The position numbers and the translations under genes were made by a program. Below are positions 24,704 to 32,892 of a stretch of DNA of 43,025 nucleotides, one piece after another. Every line of letters begins with the position of its first letter. Within the stretch, counting starts at the first letter, position 1. The notes beneath the pieces are model-generated. The model was not told where the DNA came from, searched no databases, and saw nothing but the letters and a program-made list of their open reading frames with translations. The DNA is from JBIKWM01 sp044356305 (GTDB lineage: Bacteria > Bacteroidota > Bacteroidia > UBA10329): NCBI GenBank assembly GCA_044356305.1, contig JBIKWM010000028.1, forward strand, positions 1-43,025. The letters are read 5' to 3'.

Positions 24704-26488
24704 TCACCGTTCGTTTATCATGCTCACAGCCATGTCATCAATCATAAGTTCGCTGTGGTCGGTCTTCATGATGTATACGCTGAGCACGTCATTCTGAGAC
24801 CGAACCCTTCCGGTCCTGAACACGGCCGAAACACGGCACCAACCGTTACCCTTGATCTGTAGCCTGATGGGTCTCAATGCCCAAAAGTAGCTGCCATCGG
24901 CACCCTCAAGTCCCGCAACAATGCCGGCTAACGTGTTCGGGTAGTCGGTCTTGACCATGGCTTCTACACGTACAAGGTCAAAACCCTGTGGGCAGTGCCT
25001 GAACACCGAATCCTTGTAAGTGAGGCCATAGGCGTTGCCATCAAGAAGGGGAAAATACCTTTTCCCCGAAAATGCATCGCCCTGTGCAATGAGCTGCTCG
25101 TTGCCCCAACCGTGAGGCTGCTCCATGTCGTTGAAGAGGTAGATGCTGTCCTTGGCCACATAATGCTGGCTATCGCCATAGGCTTGATGATAGCCCACCA
25201 GATCGAGGCCGGTGCGCATGAAAAGGTCGGTGTAGCGCTGGCGGTCCATGCCATCGAAAGGAAGGATACCCTGAAAATACTGGTAAGTCTGGTTAAGGCC
25301 CAATACACATAATGCCACGACCACAAACCCCACGGCACCGCGCACAACGGGGCCATGGTCGTCCCACAGATATAGCAGCCCGATGGCCACCAGCGGCATG
25401 AACTCCAGAAACGGGCGCATACCAAGACTGCCACCGTACCACCACATCCACCATGATGCCATGACCCATATGATGATGGCCAGCGCGACAAGCAGCACAG
25501 TGGCACGATATACACCCCTACGCAGGTGAAGCACCATGCCCAAAATCCCAAGAAAAGTGATGGGTGTATATATGAACAGGCCCTTTCGGAAACTGAAGAG
25601 AACATCCTTTATGTGCGGATGTAGAAAATCAAACCCCTCTTGACCATAAGACCACACCAAAGGGCTACCGGTCTGAAGGATATAGATGAGCGGTTGAATG
25701 GAGCAGACAAGAAGAAAGGCAAGTGCGGCAAGGCCCAGATGGAGCGGTGAGGCAAGCCTGCGCAAAGCCGTGCGCAGGTGAGGCAGGTCGGTAGCCACCA
25801 CAGGCAGAGCCAGCAATACAACGCCATTTACAGGCCTAATGAGCATGATAAGGCCCAGTATACCTGCTGTGAGCACAGCGGGCACAAGCCTACCGGTATC
25901 AAGCGCCCAACGCCCGGCCCACAGAAAGAGGCTTACGGCAAAAAACGAGTACACATGCGACATGGACGGCTCGAATATGGCGTAGTACGGCAGGCCCGAA
26001 GCCAGAACTATGCCCGGCAACGCCACGGCCAGACCCCAGGCCGAGAAACCCATACGTCTGAAAGTATGCCAGAGGAGGGTGCAACCGAGCAGCAGGTAGG
26101 TGAGCGCACCCAGCCCGATGGCCATCTGATAAGGTACCGAATACCCATCAGGGCTAGCACTGCCAAAAAAGGTGGCCAAGTGCCCCAACGCAAAGAAGGG
26201 CAGCATGAGCACGCTGGTGCCCACAAAATACTTGTTCACGTTGCCAGCGGGAGTGCGGTTTACAAAATCAACCTTCTGCTCAGGCTTGTAATACTGTTGC
26301 TCGTATAAGTCTATAAAATTGAATTGCAGGTCGTTGTGAATAAAAATGGCAGGCAGGTAGGCGTAGTATCCCTTCCCATCGCTCATTATGAGCGGACGGG
26401 TGCTGATGGAGCCCCAACGGCCCAACAGGGCTATGAGCAGCAGTAAGCCTGCAAGCGGTAATATGATATGGCCCGAGCGGAGAGCCAT
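24704..26488 (-). CDS. Multi-pass membrane protein, probable GT-C type glycosyltransferase
   Basis: The 594-residue product has a first helix (IILPLAGLLLLIALLG) and then the loop LIMSDGKGYYAYLPAIFIHND, with Asp37 in the GT-C position. Roughly ten hydrophobic segments follow (for example SVLMLPFFALGHLATFF and ATVLLVALAIIIWVMASWW). The ~190-residue soluble tail, with WCRVSAVFRTGRVRSQNDVL, looks like a beta-sandwich carbohydrate-binding-type module; that last point is inference from strand pattern. The frame is open to 26530, but ATG 26488 avoids a 34-base overlap and leaves an 8-base gap after the preceding GT2 gene. The stop is one base from the next ATG. It probably uses sugar donors made by the two GT2 genes upstream. 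Confidence 0.75.
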   Translation of the reverse strand: MALRSGHIILPLAGLLLLIALLGRWGSISTRPLIMSDGKGYYAYLPAIFIHNDLQFNFIDLYEQQYYKPEQKVDFVNRTPAGNVNKYFVGTSVLMLPFFALGHLATFFGSASPDGYSVPYQMAIGLGALTYLLLGCTLLWHTFRRMGFSAWGLAVALPGIVLASGLPYYAIFEPSMSHVYSFFAVSLFLWAGRWALDTGRLVPAVLTAGILGLIMLIRPVNGVVLLALPVVATDLPHLRTALRRLASPLHLGLAALAFLLVCSIQPLIYILQTGSPLVWSYGQEGFDFLHPHIKDVLFSFRKGLFIYTPITFLGILGMVLHLRRGVYRATVLLVALAIIIWVMASWWMWWYGGSLGMRPFLEFMPLVAIGLLYLWDDHGPVVRGAVGFVVVALCVLGLNQTYQYFQGILPFDGMDRQRYTDLFMRTGLDLVGYHQAYGDSQHYVAKDSIYLFNDMEQPHGWGNEQLIAQGDAFSGKRYFPLLDGNAYGLTYKDSVFRHCPQGFDLVRVEAMVKTDYPNTLAGIVAGLEGADGSYFWALRPIRLQIKGNGWCRVSAVFRTGRVRSQNDVLSVYIMKTDHSELMIDDMAVSMINER

Positions 26489-26496
26489 GGTCCCGC

Positions 26497-27222
26497 TCAG
26501 CGGGCGAAGAGATTGTATCTCAGGATGCACCAGATGGCCCTGAAACCGTCTTTCCAGCCTATCTTCTTACCTTCCTCGTACGTGCGGCCGTAGTACGATA
26601 TGCCCACTTCGTAAATGCGCACATCGGGCACACGGGCAATCTTGGCCGTGACCTCAGGTTCAAATCCGAAGCGGTTCTCTTTCAATACAAGGCCTTTCAG
26701 CATCTGAGCATCAAAAAGCTTGTAGCAGGTCTCCATATCCGTCAGGTTCAGGTTGGTGAACATGTTGCTGAGGAATGTGAGAAACTTGTTGCCTATGGTG
26801 TGCCAGAAGAACAGGATCCGGTGCGGGTTACCACCCATGAATCGTGACCCGAAAACCACATCGGCATTGCCTTCCACTATAGGTTTGAGCAAGTCGTTGT
26901 ATTCACGAGGGTCGTATTCCAGATCTGCATCCTGAATGATGATATACTCTCCGGTGCTCTCCTTGATACCGCGGTGCAGTGCCGCGCCCTTACCCATGTT
27001 CACAGGTTGATCATAGAGGCGGATATCAAGACCCGGATTGGCGGCCATGTACCGCTCGATGGCTGGACGGGTGTCGTCTTTCGAGCAGTCGTTCACAATG
27101 ACCACTTCCTTGGTAATGCCATTCACCAGATTAACAGCCTTGATCCGGTCCAAGATGAAGTGAATCGTGGGGCCCTCGTTGTAGGCCGGTATCACGATGC
27201 TGAGTTTATTGAACGGCTTCAC
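26497..27222 (-). CDS. Family 2 glycosyltransferase (polyprenol-phosphate mannose/glucose synthase-like)
   Basis: The 241-residue soluble GT-A enzyme begins LSIVIPAYNEGPTI, with the nucleotide-sugar Asp in VIVNDCSKDDT. The metal-binding DxD appears as IIQDADLEYDP. VNMGKGAALHRGI and VVFGSRFMGG match the dolichyl/undecaprenyl-phosphate sugar synthase branch, which charges a polyprenol carrier from a nucleotide sugar at the cytoplasmic face. No membrane helices follow, so it would act at the membrane surface or with a partner. The start is GTG (27220-27222), lying 17 bases inside the end of the preceding GT2 gene. Whether it transfers mannose, glucose or another sugar cannot be decided from sequence. 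Confidence 0.92.
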   Translation of the reverse strand: MKPFNKLSIVIPAYNEGPTIHFILDRIKAVNLVNGITKEVVIVNDCSKDDTRPAIERYMAANPGLDIRLYDQPVNMGKGAALHRGIKESTGEYIIIQDADLEYDPREYNDLLKPIVEGNADVVFGSRFMGGNPHRILFFWHTIGNKFLTFLSNMFTNLNLTDMETCYKLFDAQMLKGLVLKENRFGFEPEVTAKIARVPDVRIYEVGISYYGRTYEEGKKIGWKDGFRAIWCILRYNLFAR

Positions 27223-28150
27223 TTGATGCTATGTTGGTTTCGCGGACCACGTACAGCGGCCGGCCTTTCACGTTATCGCTTATTCGCCCGATGTATTCTC
27301 CGATAATGCCAACACAGATAAGCTGAATGCCCCCTATGAACAGCACACTGAGCATGATACTGGCCCAGCCCGGCTCGTACACCTTGAGCACAAGGCGCGA
27401 ATATAGAGCGTAGAGCATGAGCACAAAGGAGATGCCCGACACCGTGAACCCCAGCATGGTGGACAGCCGCAAAGGGAAGTCGGAGAACGAGGTGATGCCA
27501 TCCATGGCAAAGCGGAGCATCTTGCTGAGCGGATAGCCGCTCTCGCCTGCATTGCGCCCATGGCGGTCATACTCCACATGCCCCTGCGGAAAACCGGCCC
27601 AGGCCACCTGCCCCCTAATGAAACGGTGCTGTTCGGGCATGCGGTTGAGCACGTCCACCACCCTGCGGCTCATTATCCTGAAATCGCCCGTATCGACAGG
27701 TATGTCGATGGGGGTGAGACGCTGCAACACGCGGTAGAAAAGTTTGGCTGTGAGACGTTTGAATGCACTCTCTCCGGCCCGTGCCCTGCGCCTGGCGTAC
27801 ACAACGTCAAGCCCATGAGTATCCATGGCCAGGTTCAGCTCGGCAATTAGCTCGGGCGGGTCCTGAAGATCGGAGTCGATGATGACCACACGGTTGCCCG
27901 TGGCTGCGCGCAGACCTGCCGTCACCGCCACCTGGTGCCCGAAATTCCGGCTGAGGTCGATATACTTCACATGACTATCAGATGCGGCAAGTTGCCTGAT
28001 GCAGGCAATGCTACCATCACGGCTGCCATCGTTCACATATACTAGCTCAGGTTCGGCCCCAATGGTAGCCAAGGTCACAAGCAGCCTACGGTGCAGTTCG
28101 GGCAGGTTCCCCTCCTCGTTGTACACCGGCACCACCACAGATATGAGCAT
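27206..28150 (-). CDS. Family 2 glycosyltransferase with two C-terminal membrane helices (GtrB/ArnC-like)
   Basis: The 314-residue protein begins LISVVVPVYNEEGNLPELHRRL and has LVYVNDGSRDGS and the metal site VIIDSDLQDPPE, all typical of GtrB/ArnC/DPM1-type enzymes. Near residue 230 two hydrophobic helices follow (TMLGFTVSGISFVLMLYALY and ASIMLSVLFIGGIQLICVGI), ending in the family tail EYIGRISDNVKGRPLYVV. Such proteins transfer a sugar from UDP or GDP to undecaprenyl phosphate; the product is then flipped and used by GT-C enzymes. It is the first gene of the minus-strand glycan operon and overlaps the next GT2 by 17 bases. A weak promoter-like TATTTTCA lies ~25 bases upstream. Confidence 0.93.
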   Translation of the reverse strand: MLISVVVPVYNEEGNLPELHRRLLVTLATIGAEPELVYVNDGSRDGSIACIRQLAASDSHVKYIDLSRNFGHQVAVTAGLRAATGNRVVIIDSDLQDPPELIAELNLAMDTHGLDVVYARRRARAGESAFKRLTAKLFYRVLQRLTPIDIPVDTGDFRIMSRRVVDVLNRMPEQHRFIRGQVAWAGFPQGHVEYDRHGRNAGESGYPLSKMLRFAMDGITSFSDFPLRLSTMLGFTVSGISFVLMLYALYSRLVLKVYEPGWASIMLSVLFIGGIQLICVGIIGEYIGRISDNVKGRPLYVVRETNIASSEAVQ

Positions 28151-28195
28151 ACTGGCTGTTTCTTGGGGTGATGAAAATACGGTGTCAGCGCAAAA

Positions 28196-29227
28196 TCAGA
28201 CGTGGCGCCAACCGTGTGCCTTCAGTTCAATCAACTGTCCGGCCGAAACGAGGTGCATGCCCTCTTCGGGAGCGGTCATATGCCCTATCACCCGAATGGT
28301 AGGGTTGTCCTTTATACGGACATGATCGGCCACGGGAACCGTGAACAGAAGTTCGTAGTCCTCGCCACCGTTGAGTGCGGCCGTGATCGGGTCGAGACCC
28401 AATTCCTCGCAGGCCATACCTGTGGCAGCATCAATGGGGATGCGCTCGGTGTGTACCCGGCAACCAGTTTTGCTTGCCCGGCACAGGTGCATCAGATCGC
28501 TCGATAGACCATCGCTCACATCTATCATGGCTGTAGGGCGCACTCTCTCAAGCGCCAGCATATCACACAGATCAGTGCGCGGCTCAGGTTTCAGCTGCCG
28601 TTCAATAACGTAATCGTGCCCTTCAAGGTCGGGTTGAACACCAGGGTTCTCAAGATAGATCCGCTTTTCGCGCTCAAGGAGCTGCAACCCACAGAATGCC
28701 GCCCCAAGGTCACCGCTCAGGCAGATAAGATCGGTGGCGCTGGCTCCGCTGCGGTAAACAATGTCGGCCTCATCAGCCTCTCCAATGGCCGTTACGGATA
28801 TGAACAGCCCACCGGCCGAGGTGCTGGTGTCGCCCCCAACAAGGTCCACTTTGTACCGCTCGCATGCCAGCAGTATGCCCGCATACAGCTCGTCCACCGC
28901 TTCGAGGCTGAAACGGTTGCTCAGTGCCACTGACACGGTTATCTGCGTGGGCCTGGCATTCATTGCGCATATATCGCTGAGATTCACTGCCACAGCCTTG
29001 TAGCCCAGATGTTTGAGAGGCACATAGGCCAGGTCAAAGTGGATGCCTTCGCACAGCACATCGGTACTCACCAAGGTCTTGCGCGCTCCAGTGCCTAGCA
29101 CAGCGGCATCGTCCCCTATCCCTTTCACGGAACTAGGGTTGCGGAGCACCGAAGCACCTGCTATCCGGTCTATCAACCCAAATTCGCCAAGTTCGGTCAG
29201 TTCTGTCCGGCCGGGGCTCTCAAGCAT
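28196..29227 (-). CDS. thiL: Thiamine-monophosphate kinase
   Basis: ThiL phosphorylates thiamine monophosphate to the active cofactor thiamine diphosphate. The 343-residue product shows the full motif order: RTELTELGEFGLIDRI at the start, IGDDAAVL with the metal-binding Asp pair, LVSTDVLCEGIHFDL, LKHLGYKAVAVNLSDICAM, LVGGDTS, ICLSGDLGAA, the nucleotide-binding MIDVSDGLSSDL, and LNGGEDYELLFTV. The length is typical. It stands alone among thiamine genes in this window. It lies after the secA terminator (29286-29320) and 46 bases before the glycosyltransferase operon on the same strand. I saw no exact TAnnTTYG element and no TPP riboswitch upstream. Confidence 0.96.
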   Translation of the reverse strand: MLESPGRTELTELGEFGLIDRIAGASVLRNPSSVKGIGDDAAVLGTGARKTLVSTDVLCEGIHFDLAYVPLKHLGYKAVAVNLSDICAMNARPTQITVSVALSNRFSLEAVDELYAGILLACERYKVDLVGGDTSTSAGGLFISVTAIGEADEADIVYRSGASATDLICLSGDLGAAFCGLQLLEREKRIYLENPGVQPDLEGHDYVIERQLKPEPRTDLCDMLALERVRPTAMIDVSDGLSSDLMHLCRASKTGCRVHTERIPIDAATGMACEELGLDPITAALNGGEDYELLFTVPVADHVRIKDNPTIRVIGHMTAPEEGMHLVSAGQLIELKAHGWRHV

Positions 29228-29285
29228 GTATAAAAGTCGAATTGTTTGTGATCACCTCAGTTATTACAGAAGATAGTCCTGAAAT

Positions 29286-29320
29286 GGAAAAGGCTGCTCC
29301 ATCTCTGCCACAGCCTTTCC
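29286..29320 (-). terminator. Probable rho-independent terminator after secA
   Basis: On the minus strand, GGAAAGGCTG pairs with CAGCCTTTTCC across a ~15-base loop and is followed by a pyrimidine-rich tail. It lies 23 bases past the secA stop and ~60 bases before thiL, separating the two genes. Confidence 0.65.
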
Positions 29321-29342
29321 CGTTTGCAAGTACTCCTTTCGC

Positions 29343-32300
29343 TCACACCGCCCCTACCCCGTGGCAGCTCTTATACTTCTTGCCACTTCCACAAGGGCAA
29401 GGGTCGTTGCGGCCTATCTTCTCTCCCACATGCACCGGCTGCGCCTTGGGTTGCGGCTGAGGGGGCATAGGACCATCCTGCGCTGACGGGGGCAACGGGC
29501 GCTGCGGCTGCGGGGTGTCAGTACGTGAGGTGTTCATGACCGGCTGCCGGGGCGCTGCCAATGGGGCCTGCCGAACCTGCTGCTGAGGATCGGACTGCGG
29601 CAGGTCGGCCTTGAAGAGGAACGACACTGTATCTCGGTTCACGCGGTCAAGCATCTGCTTGAACAGCTCATAGGCCTCAAACTTGTACACCAGCAACGGG
29701 TCCTTCTGCTCGTAGCTGGCGTTCTGCACGCTGGTCTTCAGCTCGTCCATCTCGCGGAGGTGTTCCTTCCATTCCGCGTCAATGAGTGCGAGTATGATGT
29801 TCTTCTCAAACTCGAGCGGCAGGTTGGTGCCCTTGCGGTCGTACGTGCCCTTGAGGTTCACCACCACATTGAGGCTCTTGATGCCATCGGTAAACGGGAT
29901 GACGATGTTCTGGAAACGCTCGCCCTGGGTCTCATACACATGTCCTATGACCGGGAAGGCCCGTTCGGCCAATGAGGCCTTTTTACGCTCATAAAGCTCG
30001 AAGAGCGAATGCACCAACGGGCCAACCAGATCTTCGGCTTTGCGGCTAATGAACTCTTGTGCTGTGAAGGGCGCCTGAGCAGAGAAATAGCGGATAAGGT
30101 CGATGCTGAAATTCTCAAAGTCCTTGTTGTCGTGGTGGGCATGAAGGATGCTCTCGGCTGTGTCATGGATCATGTTCATCACATCCACCGCGAGACGCTC
30201 ACCGAAAAGGGCGTTGCGCCTCCGGGTGTAGATCACTTCGCGCTGCGAGTTCATCACATCGTCATACTCCAATAGCCTTTTCCTCACCCCGAAGTGGTTC
30301 TCCTCCACCTTTTTCTGGGCGCGCTCAATGCTCTTGGTCACCATGCTGTGCTGAATCACCTCGCCTTCCTGGTGGCCCATGCGGTCCATGAGTTTGGCGA
30401 TGCGGTCTGATCCGAACAGGCGCATGAGGTCGTCCTCGAGCGAGACGAAGAACTGCGATGAGCCCGGGTCGCCCTGACGGCCCGCACGGCCCCGAAGCTG
30501 GCGGTCTACCCTGCGGCTTTCGTGACGCTCAGTGCCGATGATGGCCAGACCCCCGGCTTCTTTCACGCCTTCGCGCAGTTTTATATCGGTGCCGCGGCCC
30601 GCCATGTTGGTGGCAATGGTCACCGTGCCTACACGTCCTGCCTCTTGCACTATCTCGGCCTCTTTGGCGTGCAGCTTGGCATTCAGCACGTTGTGCTCAA
30701 TCTTGCGCATCTTGAGCATGCGGCTCAACAGCTCGCTGGTCTCAACACTGGTGGTACCTACAAGTACGGGGCGTCCACCCTTCACACACTTTTCCACCTC
30801 ATCTATCACCGCATTGTATTTCTCGCGCTTAGTCTTGTAGATGAGGTCTTCCTGGTCGTTTCGCACTATGGGACGGTTGGTAGGAATCACTGTCACATCG
30901 AGCTTGTAAATGTCCCACAGTTCCTTGGCTTCGGTCTCTGCCGTACCGGTCATACCGGCCAGCTTGTTGTACATGCGGAAATAGTTCTGTAGCGTGATGG
31001 TGGCGTGGGTCTGTGTGGCGGCCTCCACCTTCACGTTCTCTTTGGCCTCTATGGCCTGGTGCAGACCATCGGAGTACCTGCGACCTTCCATGATTCGGCC
31101 GGTCTGCTCGTCAACAATCTTCACCTTGTTCTCTATGATCACATACTCCACATCGCGCTCAAATAGGGTGTAGGCCTTGAGCAGTTGCTGCATGGAGTGG
31201 ATCCGTTGGCTCTTGATGGAGAAGTTGCGCATCAGCTCGTCCTTGCGCCTGGCCCTTTCCTCCATGGTGCCACCGCTGTTCTCTATATCCACCATCTCGG
31301 TGGCGATGTCGGGCAGAATGAAGAACTGATCATCGCTCATGTCCTTGGTGAGCAGTTCAAGGCCTTTCTCAGTGAGCTCAATGGTGTTGTGCCTTTCATC
31401 AATCACGAAGAAGAGTTCCTCATCTGCCTTGGGCATCTCCTTGTTCTGGTCCTGCATATAGTAGTTCTCTGTCTTCTGCAGGATCTGCTTGATGCCAGGT
31501 TCGCTCAGGTACTTTATCAGGCTCTTGTTCTTGGGCAGCCCGCGATGGTTGCGCAGCAGCAGCAGGCCCCCGTCCTTCTCCCCGTCCTTTTTGGCCTCTA
31601 TCAGTTTCTTGGCATCGGCCAGGGCGGTGTTGAGGTAATTGCGCTGTGCGCTCAGCAGCTTCTCCACCTTGGGTTTCAGGTCAAGGTACTCGTGCTTGTC
31701 GCCCTGCGGCACGGGGCCACTGATAATGAGCGGTGTACGTGCATCGTCAATCAGTACCGAGTCAACCTCATCCACTATGGCGAAGTTGTGCTCGCGCTGC
31801 ACCAGGTCCTCTGGGCTGCGGGCCATGTTGTCGCGCAGGTAGTCAAACCCGAACTCGTTGTTGGTGCCGAAGGTGATATCGGCCCTGTAGGCCTTTCTGC
31901 GCTCCTCGCTGTTGGGCTGGTGGCGGTCAATGCAATCAACCAGGAGCCCGAGAAACTGGTAGATGGTGCCCATCCATTCGCTGTCGCGCTTGGCCAGGTA
32001 GTCGTTCACAGTTACCAGATGCACCCCGCGGCCCGAGAGGGCATTGAGGAACACCGGCAAGGTGGCCACGAGGGTCTTGCCCTCACCTGTCGCCATCTCC
32101 GATATCTTGCCCTGATGCAGGGCCACACCGCCTATAAGCTGCACATCGTAGTGCACCATGTCCCACACCACCTCGTTGCCACCGGCCATCCAGCGGTTGG
32201 CGTAGTGGGCCTTGTCACCTTCAATGACAATGTTGGGGCGCGATACGGCCAGCTCGCGGTCATAGTCGCTGGCTGTAACTGTCACCGTGGAATTTTCCTT

Positions 32301-32675
32301 GAACCTGCGTGCCGTGTCCTTCATGATGGCGAAAGCCTCGGGCAGCGCCTCGCCAAGCGCCTCCTCTGTACGGGCAGTGACGTCCTTTTTCAGACTGTCA
32401 ATCTCTGCGAACAGACCCTCTTTGGCATCAATATCGGTGGCGGGGTCCTCGGCCTGCTGGCGCAGCAGTGCCATGCGGGCCACATCATCGGCAATAGCGC
32501 CCTGAATGCGCTGGCGCAGGGCGGCCGATCTTTGGCGCAGCTCATCGTTGCTCAGGCCCTGAAGCTTGGAGTATTCGGCCTTTACCTTCTCAACGTAGGG
32601 CTGTATGAGCTCAAGGTCCTTGTCTGCCTTGCTGCCGAAGAACTTGCGCAGAAGGCCGTTTATAAGTTCAATCAT
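29343..32675 (-). CDS. secA: Preprotein translocase ATPase SecA
   Basis: SecA drives protein export through SecYEG using ATP. The 1110-residue product is longer than Escherichia coli SecA (901), as is usual in Bacteroidota. Extra segments include a charged stretch around AKKLIEAKKDGEKDGG. Motifs in order are the Walker A site MATGEGKT, DYLAKRDSEWMG, GTNNEFGFDYLRDN, the Walker B site VDEVDSVLIDDARTPLIISG, helicase-like TNMAGRGTDI and GRAGRQGDPGSSQF, and the C-terminal zinc motif CPCGSGKKYKSCHG. A Pro/Gln-rich linker precedes the zinc site. I chose ATG 32675 (MIELING) because it matches the family N-terminus. The frame is open for 26 more codons to an ATG at 32753, within the transcribed leader, so an extended form cannot be excluded. 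The start lies ~98 bases from its promoter element. Confidence 0.97.
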   Translation of the reverse strand: MIELINGLLRKFFGSKADKDLELIQPYVEKVKAEYSKLQGLSNDELRQRSAALRQRIQGAIADDVARMALLRQQAEDPATDIDAKEGLFAEIDSLKKDVTARTEEALGEALPEAFAIMKDTARRFKENSTVTVTASDYDRELAVSRPNIVIEGDKAHYANRWMAGGNEVVWDMVHYDVQLIGGVALHQGKISEMATGEGKTLVATLPVFLNALSGRGVHLVTVNDYLAKRDSEWMGTIYQFLGLLVDCIDRHQPNSEERRKAYRADITFGTNNEFGFDYLRDNMARSPEDLVQREHNFAIVDEVDSVLIDDARTPLIISGPVPQGDKHEYLDLKPKVEKLLSAQRNYLNTALADAKKLIEAKKDGEKDGGLLLLRNHRGLPKNKSLIKYLSEPGIKQILQKTENYYMQDQNKEMPKADEELFFVIDERHNTIELTEKGLELLTKDMSDDQFFILPDIATEMVDIENSGGTMEERARRKDELMRNFSIKSQRIHSMQQLLKAYTLFERDVEYVIIENKVKIVDEQTGRIMEGRRYSDGLHQAIEAKENVKVEAATQTHATITLQNYFRMYNKLAGMTGTAETEAKELWDIYKLDVTVIPTNRPIVRNDQEDLIYKTKREKYNAVIDEVEKCVKGGRPVLVGTTSVETSELLSRMLKMRKIEHNVLNAKLHAKEAEIVQEAGRVGTVTIATNMAGRGTDIKLREGVKEAGGLAIIGTERHESRRVDRQLRGRAGRQGDPGSSQFFVSLEDDLMRLFGSDRIAKLMDRMGHQEGEVIQHSMVTKSIERAQKKVEENHFGVRKRLLEYDDVMNSQREVIYTRRRNALFGERLAVDVMNMIHDTAESILHAHHDNKDFENFSIDLIRYFSAQAPFTAQEFISRKAEDLVGPLVHSLFELYERKKASLAERAFPVIGHVYETQGERFQNIVIPFTDGIKSLNVVVNLKGTYDRKGTNLPLEFEKNIILALIDAEWKEHLREMDELKTSVQNASYEQKDPLLVYKFEAYELFKQMLDRVNRDTVSFLFKADLPQSDPQQQVRQAPLAAPRQPVMNTSRTDTPQPQRPLPPSAQDGPMPPQPQPKAQPVHVGEKIGRNDPCPCGSGKKYKSCHGVGAV

Positions 32676-32774
32676 AGTGGGTTGATGATAAGATGCCCCA
32701 TCAGGTGCGGGCGGGGCGCCATGGTCACGCACCGTGCCAAGGTGGTGGGCCATGCCCGTCTGTCAGGCGGGGGC

Positions 32775-32782
32775 CGAAAGTA
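32775..32782 (-). promoter_or_regulatory. -7 promoter element (TACTTTCG) for secA
   Basis: Read on the minus strand it fits TAnnTTYG. It leaves a ~90-base leader before ATG 32675, the longest minus-strand leader implied by a promoter element here. It is divergent from the lysS promoter at 32848-32855. Confidence 0.65.
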
Positions 32783-32847
32783 CGCCTTTTTTGCAGGGCA
32801 TACGGGGCCCCATGAGGTGACATGTAAGCCCCACGCAGGTGCCCGAG

Positions 32848-32855
32848 TACCTTTG
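32848..32855 (+). promoter_or_regulatory. -7 promoter element (TACCTTTG) for lysS
   Basis: This is an exact TAnnTTTG match ending 37 bases before ATG 32893. Confidence 0.7.
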
Positions 32856-32892
32856 CCGCCCTCAATTTTTCCTATCATCCCGCCTAAAAGAA

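Noticed and set aside
28140..28195. Possible terminator between thiL and the glycosyltransferase operon
   Set aside because: No stable stem with a T-run is visible; the order on the minus strand allows readthrough.
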